This document shows positions 18,074 through 29,923 of a DNA stretch of 64,000 bases, one piece after another. The notes under the pieces are model-generated. The model had not been told where the DNA came from. It saw only the letters and a program-made list of their open reading frames with translations, and searched no databases. The translations under genes and the position numbers were made by a program. Numbering within the stretch: position 1 is the stretch's first letter; the number at the start of each line of letters is the position of its first letter. Location: NCBI RefSeq assembly GCF_900115545.1, contig NZ_FOWV01000006.1, positions 235,235-299,234 of the forward strand, read 5' to 3'. The DNA is from Ralstonia sp. NFACC01. Lineage in GTDB: Bacteria > Pseudomonadota > Gammaproteobacteria > Burkholderiales > Burkholderiaceae.

Positions 18074-20017
18074 TCAGGCCGCGACGGACTGCCGCTCCAG
18101 AATCGTCCCGGCCGCGAGAATGCGGTCGGTGTACTGGGCGATCATGCCGCTGCGCTCATCCAGCGTATTGAGCAGCGCCTCGAGTTCGGTGATTCGCGCT
18201 TCCAGCGTATCGGTCGCCTCGTGAATGCGCTCGATCGAATCCACGCGCTTGCGCAGTTGCTTCTGGTGATCGCGCACCTGAGCTTCCAGCGGTGTCATGA
18301 CGGACTTCAGCCAGATCTCGATGTCACGGTTCATGTCCTGAAAGGTATCCAGCACGCGGCTGGCCACCGTCGAGAACGCTCCATGCACGAGTTGCGGCTT
18401 CGGACGGGTCAGGAAGCTGAACGCGCCAAAGTGGTTGTGCGCGAGCATCAGCGTTTCTTTCAGATCGGCGTCGTAGCGCGTGCCCAGGAAACGCAGCGGC
18501 GGCGACAGCGTGAAACCGTGCTCGGCGTTGAACTTCTTGTACATGCCGTCGACCATCTGGTGCAGTTGGTCGATGCGGTTGGCGGCATCGCGCACCAGGC
18601 CCGTCAGGTGGCCGAAGAGCTTGTCCATGTCGTCGCGCAGGCCGCGCGAGAACACGCGCTCCTTCATCTTCTCGCGCGCCTCACGCATCGTCGAGCGAAT
18701 CTGCTTGAGTTGCACACTCTTGATGATCTCCGCGCTGTGGCGGCCGAACACCGTACGCAGCGCCTGGAACTTGGCGATGCTCTGCTCGAACTCTTCCTTC
18801 TCGCCCTGCACGCGCATCAGCATGTGCTTGACCATCGTGTGGTTCTTGCCGCGCAGGCCGCGCAACTCGAACAACTGCTCGACGATGTCGCGGCGGCGCA
18901 TCTGCAGCAGTTGCTGCGCGCCGGTGGCCATGTCCTTCACCGCCAGTTGAACCTGCTCGGTCACAATCTCGCGACGCTGCGGAATCAACTGATCCGACAG
19001 CACCGACTCCAGCTCCGGCAGCCGGCTCTTGGCCAGCAACTCATGGTCATGGCTGACCTTGGCCACCAGACCCTTCTGCGCCGACACTGGATACACGCGC
19101 TCGACATCGATATCGAGCACCTGCGCCGTCGTCATAATCTGGCGGCTGACTTCGTTCTCGACTTCCTCTTCGGACTTGAGCGGATCCCACAGGCCATCGA
19201 CCTTGTTGAGCACCGCGATGCAGCCTTTGCGCTGGCCACCGCCCACGTGCGAGCGCCACAGCTCCAGATCGCTCTTGGTCACGCCGGCATCCGCTGCCAG
19301 CACGAACACGACGACGTGCGCATCCGGAATCAGGCGCAGCGTCAGCTCCGGCTCGGTACCAATCGCGTTCAGGCCCGGCGTATCCAGGATCACCAGGCCC
19401 TGCTTGAGCATCGGGTGCGGGAAATTGATGATCGCGTGACGCCACTTCGACACTTCGACCGTGCCTGCGGCATCCACCGAGAACGCAGCGTCGGGATCGG
19501 CGTCGTTATATAGACCCAACTGCTCGGCTTCTTCCTTGGGCACGCGCACGGTTTCCACCACGTGGCGGAACGCTTCGAGCATGCCTTCGGGCGACGACGG
19601 ATCGAGCGGCACCGACAGCCAGTGGCTGCCCGCATCGCGAAAATCGGCCGTCGATGCATCATGCAGACGCGTCTCGATCGGCAGCAGGCGGATCGACGGC
19701 GGATAGCTTTCGTCGTACATCAGCTCGGTCGGACACATCGTGGTCCGGCCCGCCGACGACGGCAAGATGCGGCGGCCAAAGTCCGCAAAGAAGATGGCGT
19801 TGATCAGCTCACTCTTGCCGCGAGAGAACTCGGCAATGAAGGCGACTTTGAGCTTGTCGCTGCGCAAGACGCCGCGGATGCGCTGCGCGCGCATGTCAGC
19901 CTGCGCGTCGTACAGCTCCTGGGCTTGCAGCCAGTCTTGGAATTCCCCCACCGACTGCAGTACCGAAGCGCGCCAGGCGCTGTACTGCTCGAACTGTGTG
20001 CTCAGTGTGTTGTTCAT
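18074..20017 (-). CDS. Dynamin family GTPase (bacterial dynamin-like protein)
   Basis: A 647-residue protein. The GTPase core has a P-loop AEFSRGKS at residues 62-69 (alanine in place of the first glycine), G3 DTPGLN and G4 LNKVD. The remainder is long helical and coiled-coil-rich, with charged stretches such as EKEEFEQSIAKF. There is no obvious transmembrane hairpin. Bacterial dynamin-like proteins remodel or protect membranes; this one's role is unknown. It is encoded between mutY and mutM on the same strand with gaps of 103 and 287 bp, and has no second dynamin gene beside it. Confidence 0.85.
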   Translation of the reverse strand: MNNTLSTQFEQYSAWRASVLQSVGEFQDWLQAQELYDAQADMRAQRIRGVLRSDKLKVAFIAEFSRGKSELINAIFFADFGRRILPSSAGRTTMCPTELMYDESYPPSIRLLPIETRLHDASTADFRDAGSHWLSVPLDPSSPEGMLEAFRHVVETVRVPKEEAEQLGLYNDADPDAAFSVDAAGTVEVSKWRHAIINFPHPMLKQGLVILDTPGLNAIGTEPELTLRLIPDAHVVVFVLAADAGVTKSDLELWRSHVGGGQRKGCIAVLNKVDGLWDPLKSEEEVENEVSRQIMTTAQVLDIDVERVYPVSAQKGLVAKVSHDHELLAKSRLPELESVLSDQLIPQRREIVTEQVQLAVKDMATGAQQLLQMRRRDIVEQLFELRGLRGKNHTMVKHMLMRVQGEKEEFEQSIAKFQALRTVFGRHSAEIIKSVQLKQIRSTMREAREKMKERVFSRGLRDDMDKLFGHLTGLVRDAANRIDQLHQMVDGMYKKFNAEHGFTLSPPLRFLGTRYDADLKETLMLAHNHFGAFSFLTRPKPQLVHGAFSTVASRVLDTFQDMNRDIEIWLKSVMTPLEAQVRDHQKQLRKRVDSIERIHEATDTLEARITELEALLNTLDERSGMIAQYTDRILAAGTILERQSVAA

Positions 20018-20304
20018 CGTTCTGTCTTATTGTGTGCGCGACCCGACCGCAACAAAATGCGCGCGCCCCTCGACATCGCTGTTCCGCTCAATTACGGCAC
20101 AGAAATGCACAAATTTAGGTGGAACGATACAGGGAACCGCCAGCTTCCGGGCGAACTTTCCGCAAGGTTCTCCAGCCCGGGCAGACAAGTGTTGCGGGAT
20201 GCCATCGGCGGCCAGACACCCCACTTCAAAAACCTTGCGAAATGACGACCAGATCGCTCCAGCGCGACGTCTCCAGGCGGCTTTCGATGCCCCTGGCAGG
20301 GCGG

Positions 20305-21186
20305 TCAGCGCTGGCAGGTGGGGCAGTAGAAAGTGGAGCGCTGCCCCTGGACGATCTGGCGGATCGGCGTGCCGCACACTCGGCACGGCAGACCAGCGCG
20401 GTCGTACACGAAGGCTTCGAGCTGGAAGTAGCCGCTTTGTCCGTCTGACCCGACAAAATCGCGCAGCGTGCTCCCGCCCCGTGCGATGGCATCGGCCAGC
20501 GTGGTGCGAATGGCATCGGCCAGCGCCGCATAGCGTGGCCGGCTGATGCGGCCCGCCGCCGTGGTCGGCCGGATACCGGCGCGAAACAGACTCTCCGAAC
20601 AATAGATATTGCCGACGCCGACCACGATATCGCCTGCCAGCAGCGCCGACTTGATGGCAACCCGGCGCCCGCGCGTGCGGGCAAACATCCAGTCGCCGTC
20701 GAATCGCGCATCGAACGGCTCAATGCCGAGACTACGCAGCAGCGGGTGTTCGGCCAAGCCGGCTTCGTCGCCGGCGTGCCAGAGCACGGCGCCAAAGCGG
20801 CGCGGGTCCCGATAGCGCAGTGTGATGGGTACGCCAGTTGCGTCGGCGAGTTCGATATCGACGTGATCGTGCGGGCCGGGCGGCACGGGCGCCTCCAGCA
20901 CGCGCAACGTGCCGGTCATGCCCAGGTGGATCAACAGCCAGCCGCCTGTGGCCTCGGCATCGGCGTGGCTTGCGGATTGGCTTACCGCGGGCATGCATTC
21001 GATGAGCAGGTATTTACCCCGGCGCAGCAAGCGCGTGACAGTGAGGCCCGCGAGCAACTCCGGCAACGCCGGATCGATCGGCCAGCGCAAGCCGTGATGG
21101 CGCACCACCGCGCGCACGATACGTCGCCCCGTAATATGCGGTAGCAAACCCAGGCGAGTGACCTCGACCTCCGGCAACTCAGGCAT
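20305..21186 (-). CDS. mutM: Formamidopyrimidine-DNA glycosylase
   Basis: Excises 8-oxoguanine and FaPy lesions and cleaves the abasic site. The mature N-terminus [13 protein letters not shown] supplies the catalytic Pro2 and Glu3. The zinc-finger C-terminus is CRVCGTPI...[10 protein letters not shown]. At 293 residues it is slightly longer than E. coli Fpg (269), with an insertion around [15 protein letters not shown]. It is divergent from the TPR gene. Confidence 0.97.
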   Translation of the reverse strand: MPELPEVEVTRLGLLPHITGRRIVRAVVRHHGLRWPIDPALPELLAGLTVTRLLRRGKYLLIECMPAVSQSASHADAEATGGWLLIHLGMTGTLRVLEAPVPPGPHDHVDIELADATGVPITLRYRDPRRFGAVLWHAGDEAGLAEHPLLRSLGIEPFDARFDGDWMFARTRGRRVAIKSALLAGDIVVGVGNIYCSESLFRAGIRPTTAAGRISRPRYAALADAIRTTLADAIARGGSTLRDFVGSDGQSGYFQLEAFVYDRAGLPCRVCGTPIRQIVQGQRSTFYCPTCQR

Positions 21187-21287
21187 CGAACCTCCATCCC
21201 ATGTGCTGCTCCAACCTTTTTTACGATGCGGGCGATTGTAGCGGTCAGGCTACAATGCCCCGAACCCCCATCCGGAGCTTCGAGACC

Positions 21288-23225
21288 ATGCCTCACGCCC
21301 TCTCCCGTTCGCCCGCGACGCAACGCCCGCGGCGATTCCTGCGCAGCCGAACGGCCCTTCTGGCCGCGCTGGTGGCGGGGGGGCTGACGAGCCTGCCGGC
21401 CTGGTCGTCGCAGTCGGTTGCCAGCACCCCGCTCCTTGCCCAGGCGGCACAGGAAGGCGGTACGGGCGGCCGCGCAGCCATCCAGATTGAACGCTCGCGC
21501 CCGCGCACCGGCCTGCTAAATTCGGAGCGCACCGATCTGCCGCGCGTCGCGCTCACTGAAGACATCATGTACCGCGTGCTGGCGTCGGAAGTGTCGCTGC
21601 AGCGTGGGCTGGTCGAGCCGGCATATCGAACCTACCTCGCGCTCGCACAGGACACGCGCGACCCCCGCTTTGCCCAGCGCGCCACCGAAATCGCATTTCT
21701 CACGCGCTCCCCCGCACAAGCCCTGACCGCCGCGCGCCTGTGGGTGGAACTGTCGCCGACGTCTATGCCGGCACGCCAGGTGCAGCAGCTCTTGCTGGTG
21801 GCGACGGGCCAGTGGTCGGACGTCGAGCCGATGCTGCAGGCGCAGTTGAACAAGGTCTCGCCCGGCCAGCGTGCCGATGCCCTGCTGCAATTGCAGCAAC
21901 AGATGTCCAAGAGCAGCGATCCGGCGGGCGCCGTAGGCGCGCTGCAGCGCATCGCCTCGCATGACATGCAGCGCCCCGAAACGCATCTGGCCTTGGCTCG
22001 CGCGAAGGTTGCCGCCAAGGATGTTCCCGGCGCGCTGACGGAACTGGACACCGCGCTCAAGCTGCGCCCCGGTTATGAAGACGCCGCCATCCTCGCCGCC
22101 GAACTACGTGCCGACGGCGACCCGGATGCCGCCATCGCCGGCTTGCGCAGCTTCCTGAAAGCAGCACCAGCGTCCATCGACGGCCACTTGGCGCTCGCCC
22201 GCATGTACCTCGTGCGCAATCAGCAGGACAAGGCGCGCGCTGAATTCGAAACGCTCAAGAAGATCGCGCCCAACGATGCGCGCATCACGCTTGCCCTGGG
22301 CCTGCTGAACCTGCAACAGCGCCAGTACGATGACGCCGAGCGTTACCTGAAGGAATACGTCGCCGCCACCGCCAAGTCGCCCACGCTGAGCCCCGAACCC
22401 GGCTACCAGGGCCTTGCTCAGTTGGCCGAGGAAAAGCGCGACTACGCTGGCGCGCTGGGCTGGGTCGACAAGATCACCGGTTCCGCCAATGGCGACGCCG
22501 ACGGTCAGACCGCACTGGCAGCCGGCATCAAGCGAGGCCAGTTGCTCGGCAAGCTGCGTCGCGTTGACGAGGCACAACAGACCTTCGACGAGCTCGTTGC
22601 CGATTCCGAAGACGTGCCCGACGGCCCGCGCCGCCAGGCCCTGATGGATGGCATCCGCCAGGCCGAAATCGGCATGCTGATGGACGCCAAGGCCTACGGC
22701 CGTGCCCGCGCCCGCGTCAACGAGCTGCTCAAGAGCGATCCGGACAACGTCGAATACACGTACCAACTGGCAATGCTCGAAGAGCACGACGGCCACTACG
22801 ACAACATGGAAACGCTGCTGCGCAAGGTGATCGACCTGCGCCCCGGCCAGGCCATCGGCTACAACGCGCTCGGCTATTCGCTGGCCGATCGCAACGTGCG
22901 CCTGCAGGAAGCGCAGGAGCTGCTGGAGAAAGCCGTGTCGCTGGCGCCGGATGATCCCTACATCGCCGACAGCCTGGGCTGGGTCAAATACCGTCGCGGC
23001 GATCTGCCCGCCGCCACAGACATCCTGCGCAAGGCGTGGGCCGCCGCCCCGCAAGCCGAAATCGGCGCGCACCTGGGCGAAGTGCTGTGGCAATCGGGCA
23101 AGCAGGACGACGCGCGCCAGATCTGGACCGAAGCATCCAAGCTCGACGTGAACGACACCACGCTGCGCGACACGCTGCGCCGTTTCGGTCAGCCGGTGCC
23201 CAATGTTCCCGTGAGTGCAAATTGA
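21288..23225 (+). CDS. Tetratricopeptide repeat protein, exported
   Basis: A 645-residue protein with an N-terminal export signal ([20 protein letters not shown]) and many TPR units along its length. The clearest is near the C-terminus ([20 protein letters not shown], then [20 protein letters not shown]). It is probably periplasmic or outer-membrane attached and acts as a protein-interaction scaffold. Its stop codon overlaps the lolB start (TGATG), so it is translationally coupled to the lipoprotein-sorting gene. This TPR-lolB-ispE order is common in beta-proteobacteria. An alternative ATG lies at 21255. Confidence 0.88.
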   Translation: MPHALSRSPATQRPRRFLRSRTALLAALVAGGLTSLPAWSSQSVASTPLLAQAAQEGGTGGRAAIQIERSRPRTGLLNSERTDLPRVALTEDIMYRVLASEVSLQRGLVEPAYRTYLALAQDTRDPRFAQRATEIAFLTRSPAQALTAARLWVELSPTSMPARQVQQLLLVATGQWSDVEPMLQAQLNKVSPGQRADALLQLQQQMSKSSDPAGAVGALQRIASHDMQRPETHLALARAKVAAKDVPGALTELDTALKLRPGYEDAAILAAELRADGDPDAAIAGLRSFLKAAPASIDGHLALARMYLVRNQQDKARAEFETLKKIAPNDARITLALGLLNLQQRQYDDAERYLKEYVAATAKSPTLSPEPGYQGLAQLAEEKRDYAGALGWVDKITGSANGDADGQTALAAGIKRGQLLGKLRRVDEAQQTFDELVADSEDVPDGPRRQALMDGIRQAEIGMLMDAKAYGRARARVNELLKSDPDNVEYTYQLAMLEEHDGHYDNMETLLRKVIDLRPGQAIGYNALGYSLADRNVRLQEAQELLEKAVSLAPDDPYIADSLGWVKYRRGDLPAATDILRKAWAAAPQAEIGAHLGEVLWQSGKQDDARQIWTEASKLDVNDTTLRDTLRRFGQPVPNVPVSAN

Positions 23226-23848
23226 TGGCGATGCGGTTCACGCGCGCGCTTGGCGCGCTGATGCTCGGCGCCGGCTGCGCGCTCTTCAGCGGCTGCACAA
23301 GCTTGCGGCCAGCCAACGATCTCTTTGCCGGCACGCAAGACGCCGATGCCACCATCACACGCTATCAGGGTCGCTTCTCCGCCCGTTACACGCAGAACAA
23401 CGCCGCGCAAAGCGCCGTCGGCAGCTTCCTCTGGCGTGAGCGCGGGCCCGACGTGCAGCTTGAATTGATGTCGCCGCTGGGCCAGACGCTGGCCATCGTC
23501 AGCCAGAGCAACGAGGGCGCCACGCTCGAACTGCCGAACCAGCCGCCGCGCCGCGCCCCCGAAGTCGACACGCTGATGCAGGATGCGCTCGGCTTTTCGC
23601 TGCCGGTCTCGGGCCTGCGCGACTGGCTACGCGCTCGCCCTGCCCCCGGCACACCGGCACGCGTCGCACGTGATGCGCAATCGCGCCCCGAAACCATCGA
23701 GCAGAACGGCTGGACTGTCCATTACGTCGCCTGGACTGACGACGGCAACAATTCCGACGGCGCCAAGGCCAGCATCCGCCGACTCGATCTTGACCGCCCG
23801 CAGGGCACCAATGGCCCGCTCTCGGTGCGGCTCGTGCTCGACCAGTAA
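23225..23848 (+). CDS. lolB: Outer-membrane lipoprotein LolB
   Basis: Receives lipoproteins from LolA and inserts them into the outer membrane. The 207-residue precursor has a lipoprotein signal with lipobox LFSG-C (Cys about residue 22) and a LolB beta-barrel region ([13 protein letters not shown]...[10 protein letters not shown]). The start overlaps the upstream stop by one base. It is 14 bp upstream of ispE. Confidence 0.93.
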   Translation: MAMRFTRALGALMLGAGCALFSGCTSLRPANDLFAGTQDADATITRYQGRFSARYTQNNAAQSAVGSFLWRERGPDVQLELMSPLGQTLAIVSQSNEGATLELPNQPPRRAPEVDTLMQDALGFSLPVSGLRDWLRARPAPGTPARVARDAQSRPETIEQNGWTVHYVAWTDDGNNSDGAKASIRRLDLDRPQGTNGPLSVRLVLDQ

Positions 23849-23862
23849 CGCCTCGCTTCGTC

Positions 23863-24732
23863 ATGTCTTCCGCACCCTTCGAGCTGCGTGATTGCCCAGC
23901 GCCCGCCAAGCTCAACCTTTTCCTGCACGTGGTCGGCCGCCGGCCCGATGGCTACCACCTGCTGCAAACCGTCTTCCAGTTGATCGACTGGTGCGACACG
24001 CTGCATTTCATGCGCCGCACCGACGGCCGTCTCGTGCGCATCACCGATATTCCGGGCGTGCCCGCCGATGATGACCTCGTGATCCGCGCCGCGCGCCTGT
24101 TGCAAGCGGAAACGGGCTGCACCTACGGCGTCGACATCGCCATCGAAAAACGTCTGCCGATGGGCGGTGGCATTGGCGGTGGCTCGTCTGATGCCGCCAC
24201 CACGCTGCTCGCGCTCAATCGCCTCTGGGGCCTTGATCTGCCACGCACGCAACTGATGGCGATCGGCCTCAAACTTGGCGCCGACGTGCCCTTCTTTGTG
24301 TTCGGCCAGAACGCCTTCGCCGAGGGCATCGGCGAAGAACTCACGCCCGTCACGCTGCCGCCGGCTGCCTTCGTGGTGATTCACCCACGTGTGCATGTGC
24401 CCACCCCCGCAATTTTTTCCGATGAAGGGTTGACACGCGATACACCACTCACCATAATTACGGACTTTCCTGACCAACAAATTGTTTTCGCTTACGGTCG
24501 CAACGATCTGCAAGCGGTGGCGGAAAGGAAATACGGCGAAATCGCCCGAGCACTTGTCTGGCTGCGTCAATTCAGCCCTCTGGCAAGAATGACCGGATCC
24601 GGTGCCTGCGTGTTTGCTCCGTTCGACAACGTCGAGCATGCGCAAGCGGTAGCGGATCAGGTGCCTTCCGAATGGGAAGGTCGGTATGCGGCAGGTCTGA
24701 CGCATCACCCGCTCGCAGGATTTGCTGTGTAA
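23863..24732 (+). CDS. ispE: 4-diphosphocytidyl-2-C-methyl-D-erythritol kinase
   Basis: GHMP kinase of the MEP isoprenoid pathway (289 residues). The ATP-binding GHMP motif is [15 protein letters not shown]. The N-terminal [20 protein letters not shown] is the IspE substrate-binding start, and the C-terminal [14 protein letters not shown] is the third GHMP motif. It is followed directly by tRNA-Gln and prs. Confidence 0.97.
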   Translation: MSSAPFELRDCPAPAKLNLFLHVVGRRPDGYHLLQTVFQLIDWCDTLHFMRRTDGRLVRITDIPGVPADDDLVIRAARLLQAETGCTYGVDIAIEKRLPMGGGIGGGSSDAATTLLALNRLWGLDLPRTQLMAIGLKLGADVPFFVFGQNAFAEGIGEELTPVTLPPAAFVVIHPRVHVPTPAIFSDEGLTRDTPLTIITDFPDQQIVFAYGRNDLQAVAERKYGEIARALVWLRQFSPLARMTGSGACVFAPFDNVEHAQAVADQVPSEWEGRYAAGLTHHPLAGFAV

Positions 24733-24782
24733 GGTTTGCAGTTATCGCTTCTGCAATGGAGGCGGTAACCAATAGGTTGTGT

Positions 24783-24859
24783 AGGGGCGTCGCCAAGCTG
24801 GTTAAGGCACCGGATTTTGATTCCGGCATGCGTAGGTTCGAATCCTTCCGCCCCTGCCA
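24783..24859 (+). tRNA. tRNA-Gln (anticodon TTG)
   Basis: A 77-nt cloverleaf including the encoded CCA. Acceptor stem AGGGGCG / CGCCCCT, anticodon stem CCGGA / TCCGG with loop TTTTGAT (anticodon TTG), T-loop TTCGAAT and discriminator G. It lies between ispE and prs, a conserved position in this group. Confidence 0.98.
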
Positions 24860-24941
24860 TTTTCTTCCTCATGTTCCCAGCAATAGCCCGGTTGGTGCTT
24901 TAACTGACCGGCGCGTCTGAAGTCGAAAAACAGGTGCCCCG

Positions 24942-25892
24942 ATGAGCAGCGAAGGCTTGATGGTTTTTACCGGCAACGCCAACCCGAAACTCGCCGAAGC
25001 TGTCGTCAAGCACCTAGGCATTCCCCTAGGCAAGGCCCTCGTCGGCCGATTCTCCGATGGTGAAGTCCAGGTCGAGATTCAGGAAAACGTGCGCGGCAAG
25101 CACGTGTTCATCCTGCAATCCACCTGCGCCCCGACCAACGACAACCTGATGGAACTGATGGTGATGGTCGATGCGCTCAAGCGCGCGTCTGCCCGCCGCA
25201 TCACGGCCGCCATCCCCTACTTCGGCTATGCCCGCCAGGACCGTCGCCCGCGTTCGGCGCGTGTGGCGATCACGGCCAAGGTCGTGGCCAACATGCTGGA
25301 AGTCGCCGGCGTCGAGCGCGTGCTGACGATGGACCTCCACGCTGACCAAATTCAAGGCTTCTTCGATATCCCGGTCGACAACATCTACGCGTCGCCGATC
25401 CTGCTCGAAGACCTGCGCAAGAAGAACTACGAAGACCTGCTGGTGGTGTCGCCCGACGTTGGTGGCGTGGTGCGCGCACGTGCACTCGCCAAGCAACTCG
25501 GCGTGGATCTGGCGATCATCGACAAGCGTCGCCCGAAGGCCAACGTGGCTGAGGTGATGAACATCATCGGTGAAGTCGACGGCCGCAACTGCGTGATCAT
25601 GGACGACATGATCGACACCGGCGGCACGCTGTGCAAAGCCGCGCAGGTGCTCAAAGAGCGCGGTGCCAAGCAAGTGTTTTCGTATTGCACGCATCCGGTG
25701 CTGTCGGGCGGCGCAGCTGCCCGCATTGCAGACTCAGCGCTTGACGAAGTGGTCGTGACCGACACCATCCCGCTGCGCGAAGACGCCATCAAGTGCGGCA
25801 AGATCCGCCAACTCTCGACCGCGCCGCTGCTGGCCGAGACCTTCACCCGCATCGTGCGCGGTGATTCGATCATGTCGCTGTTTGCTGAATAA
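24942..25892 (+). CDS. prs: Ribose-phosphate pyrophosphokinase (PRPP synthetase)
   Basis: Makes PRPP from ribose 5-phosphate and ATP for purine, pyrimidine, His, Trp and NAD synthesis. The 316 residues include the flexible loop [13 protein letters not shown], the PRPP-synthase signature around [11 protein letters not shown], and the ribose-5-phosphate loop [10 protein letters not shown]. Class I length and motifs. rplY follows after a candidate promoter. Confidence 0.98.
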   Translation: MSSEGLMVFTGNANPKLAEAVVKHLGIPLGKALVGRFSDGEVQVEIQENVRGKHVFILQSTCAPTNDNLMELMVMVDALKRASARRITAAIPYFGYARQDRRPRSARVAITAKVVANMLEVAGVERVLTMDLHADQIQGFFDIPVDNIYASPILLEDLRKKNYEDLLVVSPDVGGVVRARALAKQLGVDLAIIDKRRPKANVAEVMNIIGEVDGRNCVIMDDMIDTGGTLCKAAQVLKERGAKQVFSYCTHPVLSGGAAARIADSALDEVVVTDTIPLREDAIKCGKIRQLSTAPLLAETFTRIVRGDSIMSLFAE

Positions 25893-25922
25893 TTCGGTAC
25901 CCGAGCGGCTTACTGTTATAAT
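25893..25922 (+). promoter_or_regulatory. Candidate promoter for rplY
   Basis: A perfect TATAAT is at 25917-25922, with a weak -35 (TTCGGT, 25893-25898) 18 bp upstream. It lies immediately after the prs stop and about 120 nt before rplY. Confidence 0.5.
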
Positions 25923-26044
25923 TCAAGGCTTTACTGCAGAAAACGTCGGTTAGACGGCACTTCTGCGGTGTCTGCGGGGCGCAATATGGCGCCCCGTTCA
26001 CCAGACGGCTTGGTCGCGAGTCGTCTTTTTCGTTTGGAGCAATC

Positions 26045-26671
26045 ATGAAAGTTGTCGCTTTCGAGCGTAGCGTTCAGGGCACTGGTGCGAGCCGCCGCCT
26101 GCGCAATTCCGGCAAAACCCCGGCCATCATTTACGGCGCTGGCGCCGAGCCGAAGCTGATCGAACTCGATCACAACGCGCTGTACCACGCGCTGAAGAAG
26201 GAAGCCTTCCACTCGTCGATCCTCGACATCGAAGTGGCTGGCAAGGTGGAAAAGGCGCTGCTGCGTGACTTCCAACTGCACCCGTTCAAGCAACTGGTTC
26301 TGCACGTCGACTTCCAGCGCGTGTCGGCCAAGGAAAAGATCCACGTCAAGGTGCCGCTGCACTTCCTGAACCAGGAAACCGCACCGGGCGTGAAGCTGGG
26401 CCACGGCATCGTGAACCACATCCTGAACGACGTTGAAGTGTCGTGCCTGCCGGCCGACCTGCCGGAGTTCATCGAAGTGGATCTGGGTACGCTGGAAATC
26501 GGCCAGACCCTGCACATCGCTGACCTGAAGCTGCCGAAGGGCGTGACCATCCTCACCCACGGTGGCGATGAGAACCCGGCTGTTGCCAACATCAGCGTGC
26601 CGGCTGGCGAGAAGTCCGCTGCCGCCGAAGAAGGCGCTGCTGCTGCAGGCGAAGACAAGCCGGCAGCCTAA
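26045..26671 (+). CDS. rplY: 50S ribosomal protein L25 (general stress protein Ctc type)
   Basis: A two-domain L25 of 208 residues: the N-terminal 5S-rRNA-binding L25 domain ([20 protein letters not shown]) and a C-terminal TL5/Ctc beta domain, ending in an Ala/Glu-rich tail. This is longer than the ~94-residue enterobacterial L25. The ribosome-binding site TTTGGAGC ends 5 nt before the ATG. It is followed by a strong terminator. Confidence 0.97.
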   Translation: MKVVAFERSVQGTGASRRLRNSGKTPAIIYGAGAEPKLIELDHNALYHALKKEAFHSSILDIEVAGKVEKALLRDFQLHPFKQLVLHVDFQRVSAKEKIHVKVPLHFLNQETAPGVKLGHGIVNHILNDVEVSCLPADLPEFIEVDLGTLEIGQTLHIADLKLPKGVTILTHGGDENPAVANISVPAGEKSAAAEEGAAAAGEDKPAA

Positions 26672-26701
26672 GTTGCCGCACCTCGCACTTCGGTGCGAGC
26701 G

Positions 26702-26739
26702 AAAAAAGCCCGCCGAGCCTGTCTCGCCGGGCTTTTTTT
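26702..26739 (+). terminator. Intrinsic terminator after rplY
   Basis: A 12-bp stem with one mismatch (AAGCCCGCCGAG / CTCGCCGGGCTT), a 5-nt loop and seven T. Confidence 0.9.
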
Positions 26740-26840
26740 CTGCCTGAGCGGGACGAGCCGTACCGCTTTCAGGCTGCGGAAAGCAGCTATGCTTGTACGA
26801 TCGAGGGGCGCTTCCTGCACCTCAACCTGATACGAATCGC

Positions 26841-27443
26841 ATGATCAAACTCATCGTCGGCCTCGGCAATCCGGGCGCCGAATATGCGGCGACACGACAC
26901 AACGCCGGCTTCTGGCTGGTCGACCAACTCGCGCGCATCGGCAACGTGACGCTGCGCAGCGAGACGCGCTTTCACGGCTATGCAGCCCGCGCCAACCTTT
27001 GGGGCAACGAGGTGTGGCTGCTGCAGCCGCAAACCTTCATGAACCGCTCCGGCCTGGCCACCGTAGCGCTGGCCCGCTTCTACAAAGTAATGCCCGATGA
27101 AATCCTAGTCGTGCATGACGAACTGGATTTGCCACCCGGCGCTGTCAAGCTCAAGCTCGGTGGCGGTTCCGGCGGGCATAACGGCCTGAAGGACATTGCC
27201 GCACACCTGACCACGCAACAGTTCTGGCGGCTGCGGCTGGGCATCGGCCACCCGCGCAATCTGCTGCCGCCGGGCTCGTCACCATCCGGCCAGCATGACG
27301 TTGCCAACTTCGTGCTCAAAGCGCCTCGCAAGGAAGAGCAGGACCTAATCGACCGCGCCATCGATCAGAGCCTGGATGCGCTACCCGAGCTGATCGCCGG
27401 CAACGCCGAGAAAGCCATGATGCGCCTGCACACAGCGCGCTGA
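26841..27443 (+). CDS. pth: Peptidyl-tRNA hydrolase
   Basis: Releases peptidyl groups from dropped-off peptidyl-tRNA. The 200-residue protein starts [20 protein letters not shown], which contains the catalytic His region. The second Pth signature is [13 protein letters not shown]. It completes the conserved prs-rplY-pth run. An upstream in-frame ATG 16 codons earlier is not conserved. Confidence 0.97.
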   Translation: MIKLIVGLGNPGAEYAATRHNAGFWLVDQLARIGNVTLRSETRFHGYAARANLWGNEVWLLQPQTFMNRSGLATVALARFYKVMPDEILVVHDELDLPPGAVKLKLGGGSGGHNGLKDIAAHLTTQQFWRLRLGIGHPRNLLPPGSSPSGQHDVANFVLKAPRKEEQDLIDRAIDQSLDALPELIAGNAEKAMMRLHTAR

Positions 27444-27467
27444 TCCGCCGACACTGACGGCACTGCC

Positions 27468-28115
27468 ATGACACCGTTTGCCAAACTGATCTCTCGCGCC
27501 GCCGTGCTGGCGGGTCTGGCGCTCGGCCTGGCGGCCAGCCCGCCGGCGCAAGCGCAGGTGTATCGCTGCAGCGAGAACGGCCAGACGACCTATTCCGACC
27601 ATCCCTGCGGTACGCGCGCGCAGCCCGTGCCCATGATCGACAACACGCCCAGCGCCGCCGATCAAAAGGCTGCCCGCGAACGCGCCAGCGCCGAAGCCGC
27701 CGAAGTGCAGCAGATGGAAACCGCGCGCCGCAAAGCGCAGGCGGCGGAAGACGCTCGCCAAGCCCAGATGGCGGCGCAGGCGGCCGAACAGGCACGCCGC
27801 GAGCAACGGCAGAAAGTGGTGGTTGCGCAGGAAGGCGTGCGCTACTGCCATCGCATCTACGTGGGGCCGTTGCCGTATCCGGCGCCTTACCCGCAACCCT
27901 ATCCGACGCCGATGCCGGTAATTCGCCAACCTCCCGCACCGCCCGCTGGCGCGCTGCGCCAACCTAGCAATGGCCCGAAGCCGTTCGCACAAGCGCCGGT
28001 GGCGCCCGCACCCATCGTGCCGCGCCCGCCACGTCCGCATTACCCGCACTACCGCATCGTCTGCGAGCCGGGCTATGCGTACGAAGGGCCGGAAGACCTG
28101 CTGCCAATCCAGTAA
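27468..28115 (+). CDS. DUF4124 domain protein, exported
   Basis: A 215-residue secreted protein with a signal peptide (VLAGLALGLAASPPAQA). A DUF4124 domain follows directly (QVYRCSENGQTTYSDHPCG, with two cysteines), then an Ala/Glu/Arg-rich coiled coil of ~70 residues, and finally a Pro/Tyr-rich tail (PYPAPYPQPYPTPMP). The function of DUF4124 is unknown. The proline-tyrosine tail suggests cell-wall or surface contact, but that is inference. It is 25 bp after pth. Confidence 0.82.
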   Translation: MTPFAKLISRAAVLAGLALGLAASPPAQAQVYRCSENGQTTYSDHPCGTRAQPVPMIDNTPSAADQKAARERASAEAAEVQQMETARRKAQAAEDARQAQMAAQAAEQARREQRQKVVVAQEGVRYCHRIYVGPLPYPAPYPQPYPTPMPVIRQPPAPPAGALRQPSNGPKPFAQAPVAPAPIVPRPPRPHYPHYRIVCEPGYAYEGPEDLLPIQ

Positions 28116-28148
28116 ACGGGCTGCCAACGAAACGGTAGGCACCAATGC

Positions 28149-28179
28149 AAAGAGACGGCCAAAGCCGTCTCTTTTTTTT
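28149..28179 (+). terminator. Intrinsic terminator after the DUF4124 gene
   Basis: A 9-bp stem (AGAGACGGC / GCCGTCTCT) with a short loop and eight T. The convergent ferredoxin gene ends 2 bp later, so it may serve both strands. Confidence 0.9.
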
Positions 28180-28181
28180 CC

Positions 28182-28490
<309 letters not shown>

Positions 28491-28495
28491 TCATT

Positions 28496-29847
<1,352 letters not shown>

Positions 29848-29874
29848 GGGCGCGATTGTAGTGCCAGCGCAAAC

Positions 29875-29904
29875 AAAAACCGGCGGGAGATGCCGCCGGT
29901 TTTT
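29875..29904 (-). terminator. Intrinsic terminator after the M16 peptidase pair
   Basis: A nearly perfect 12-bp stem (AAAAACCGGCGG / CCGCCGGTTTTT) with a 6-nt loop, giving a five-U tail on the minus strand. It separates the peptidase genes from rsmD. Confidence 0.85.
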
Positions 29905-29923
29905 CGGATTCAGCCACCGTGCG

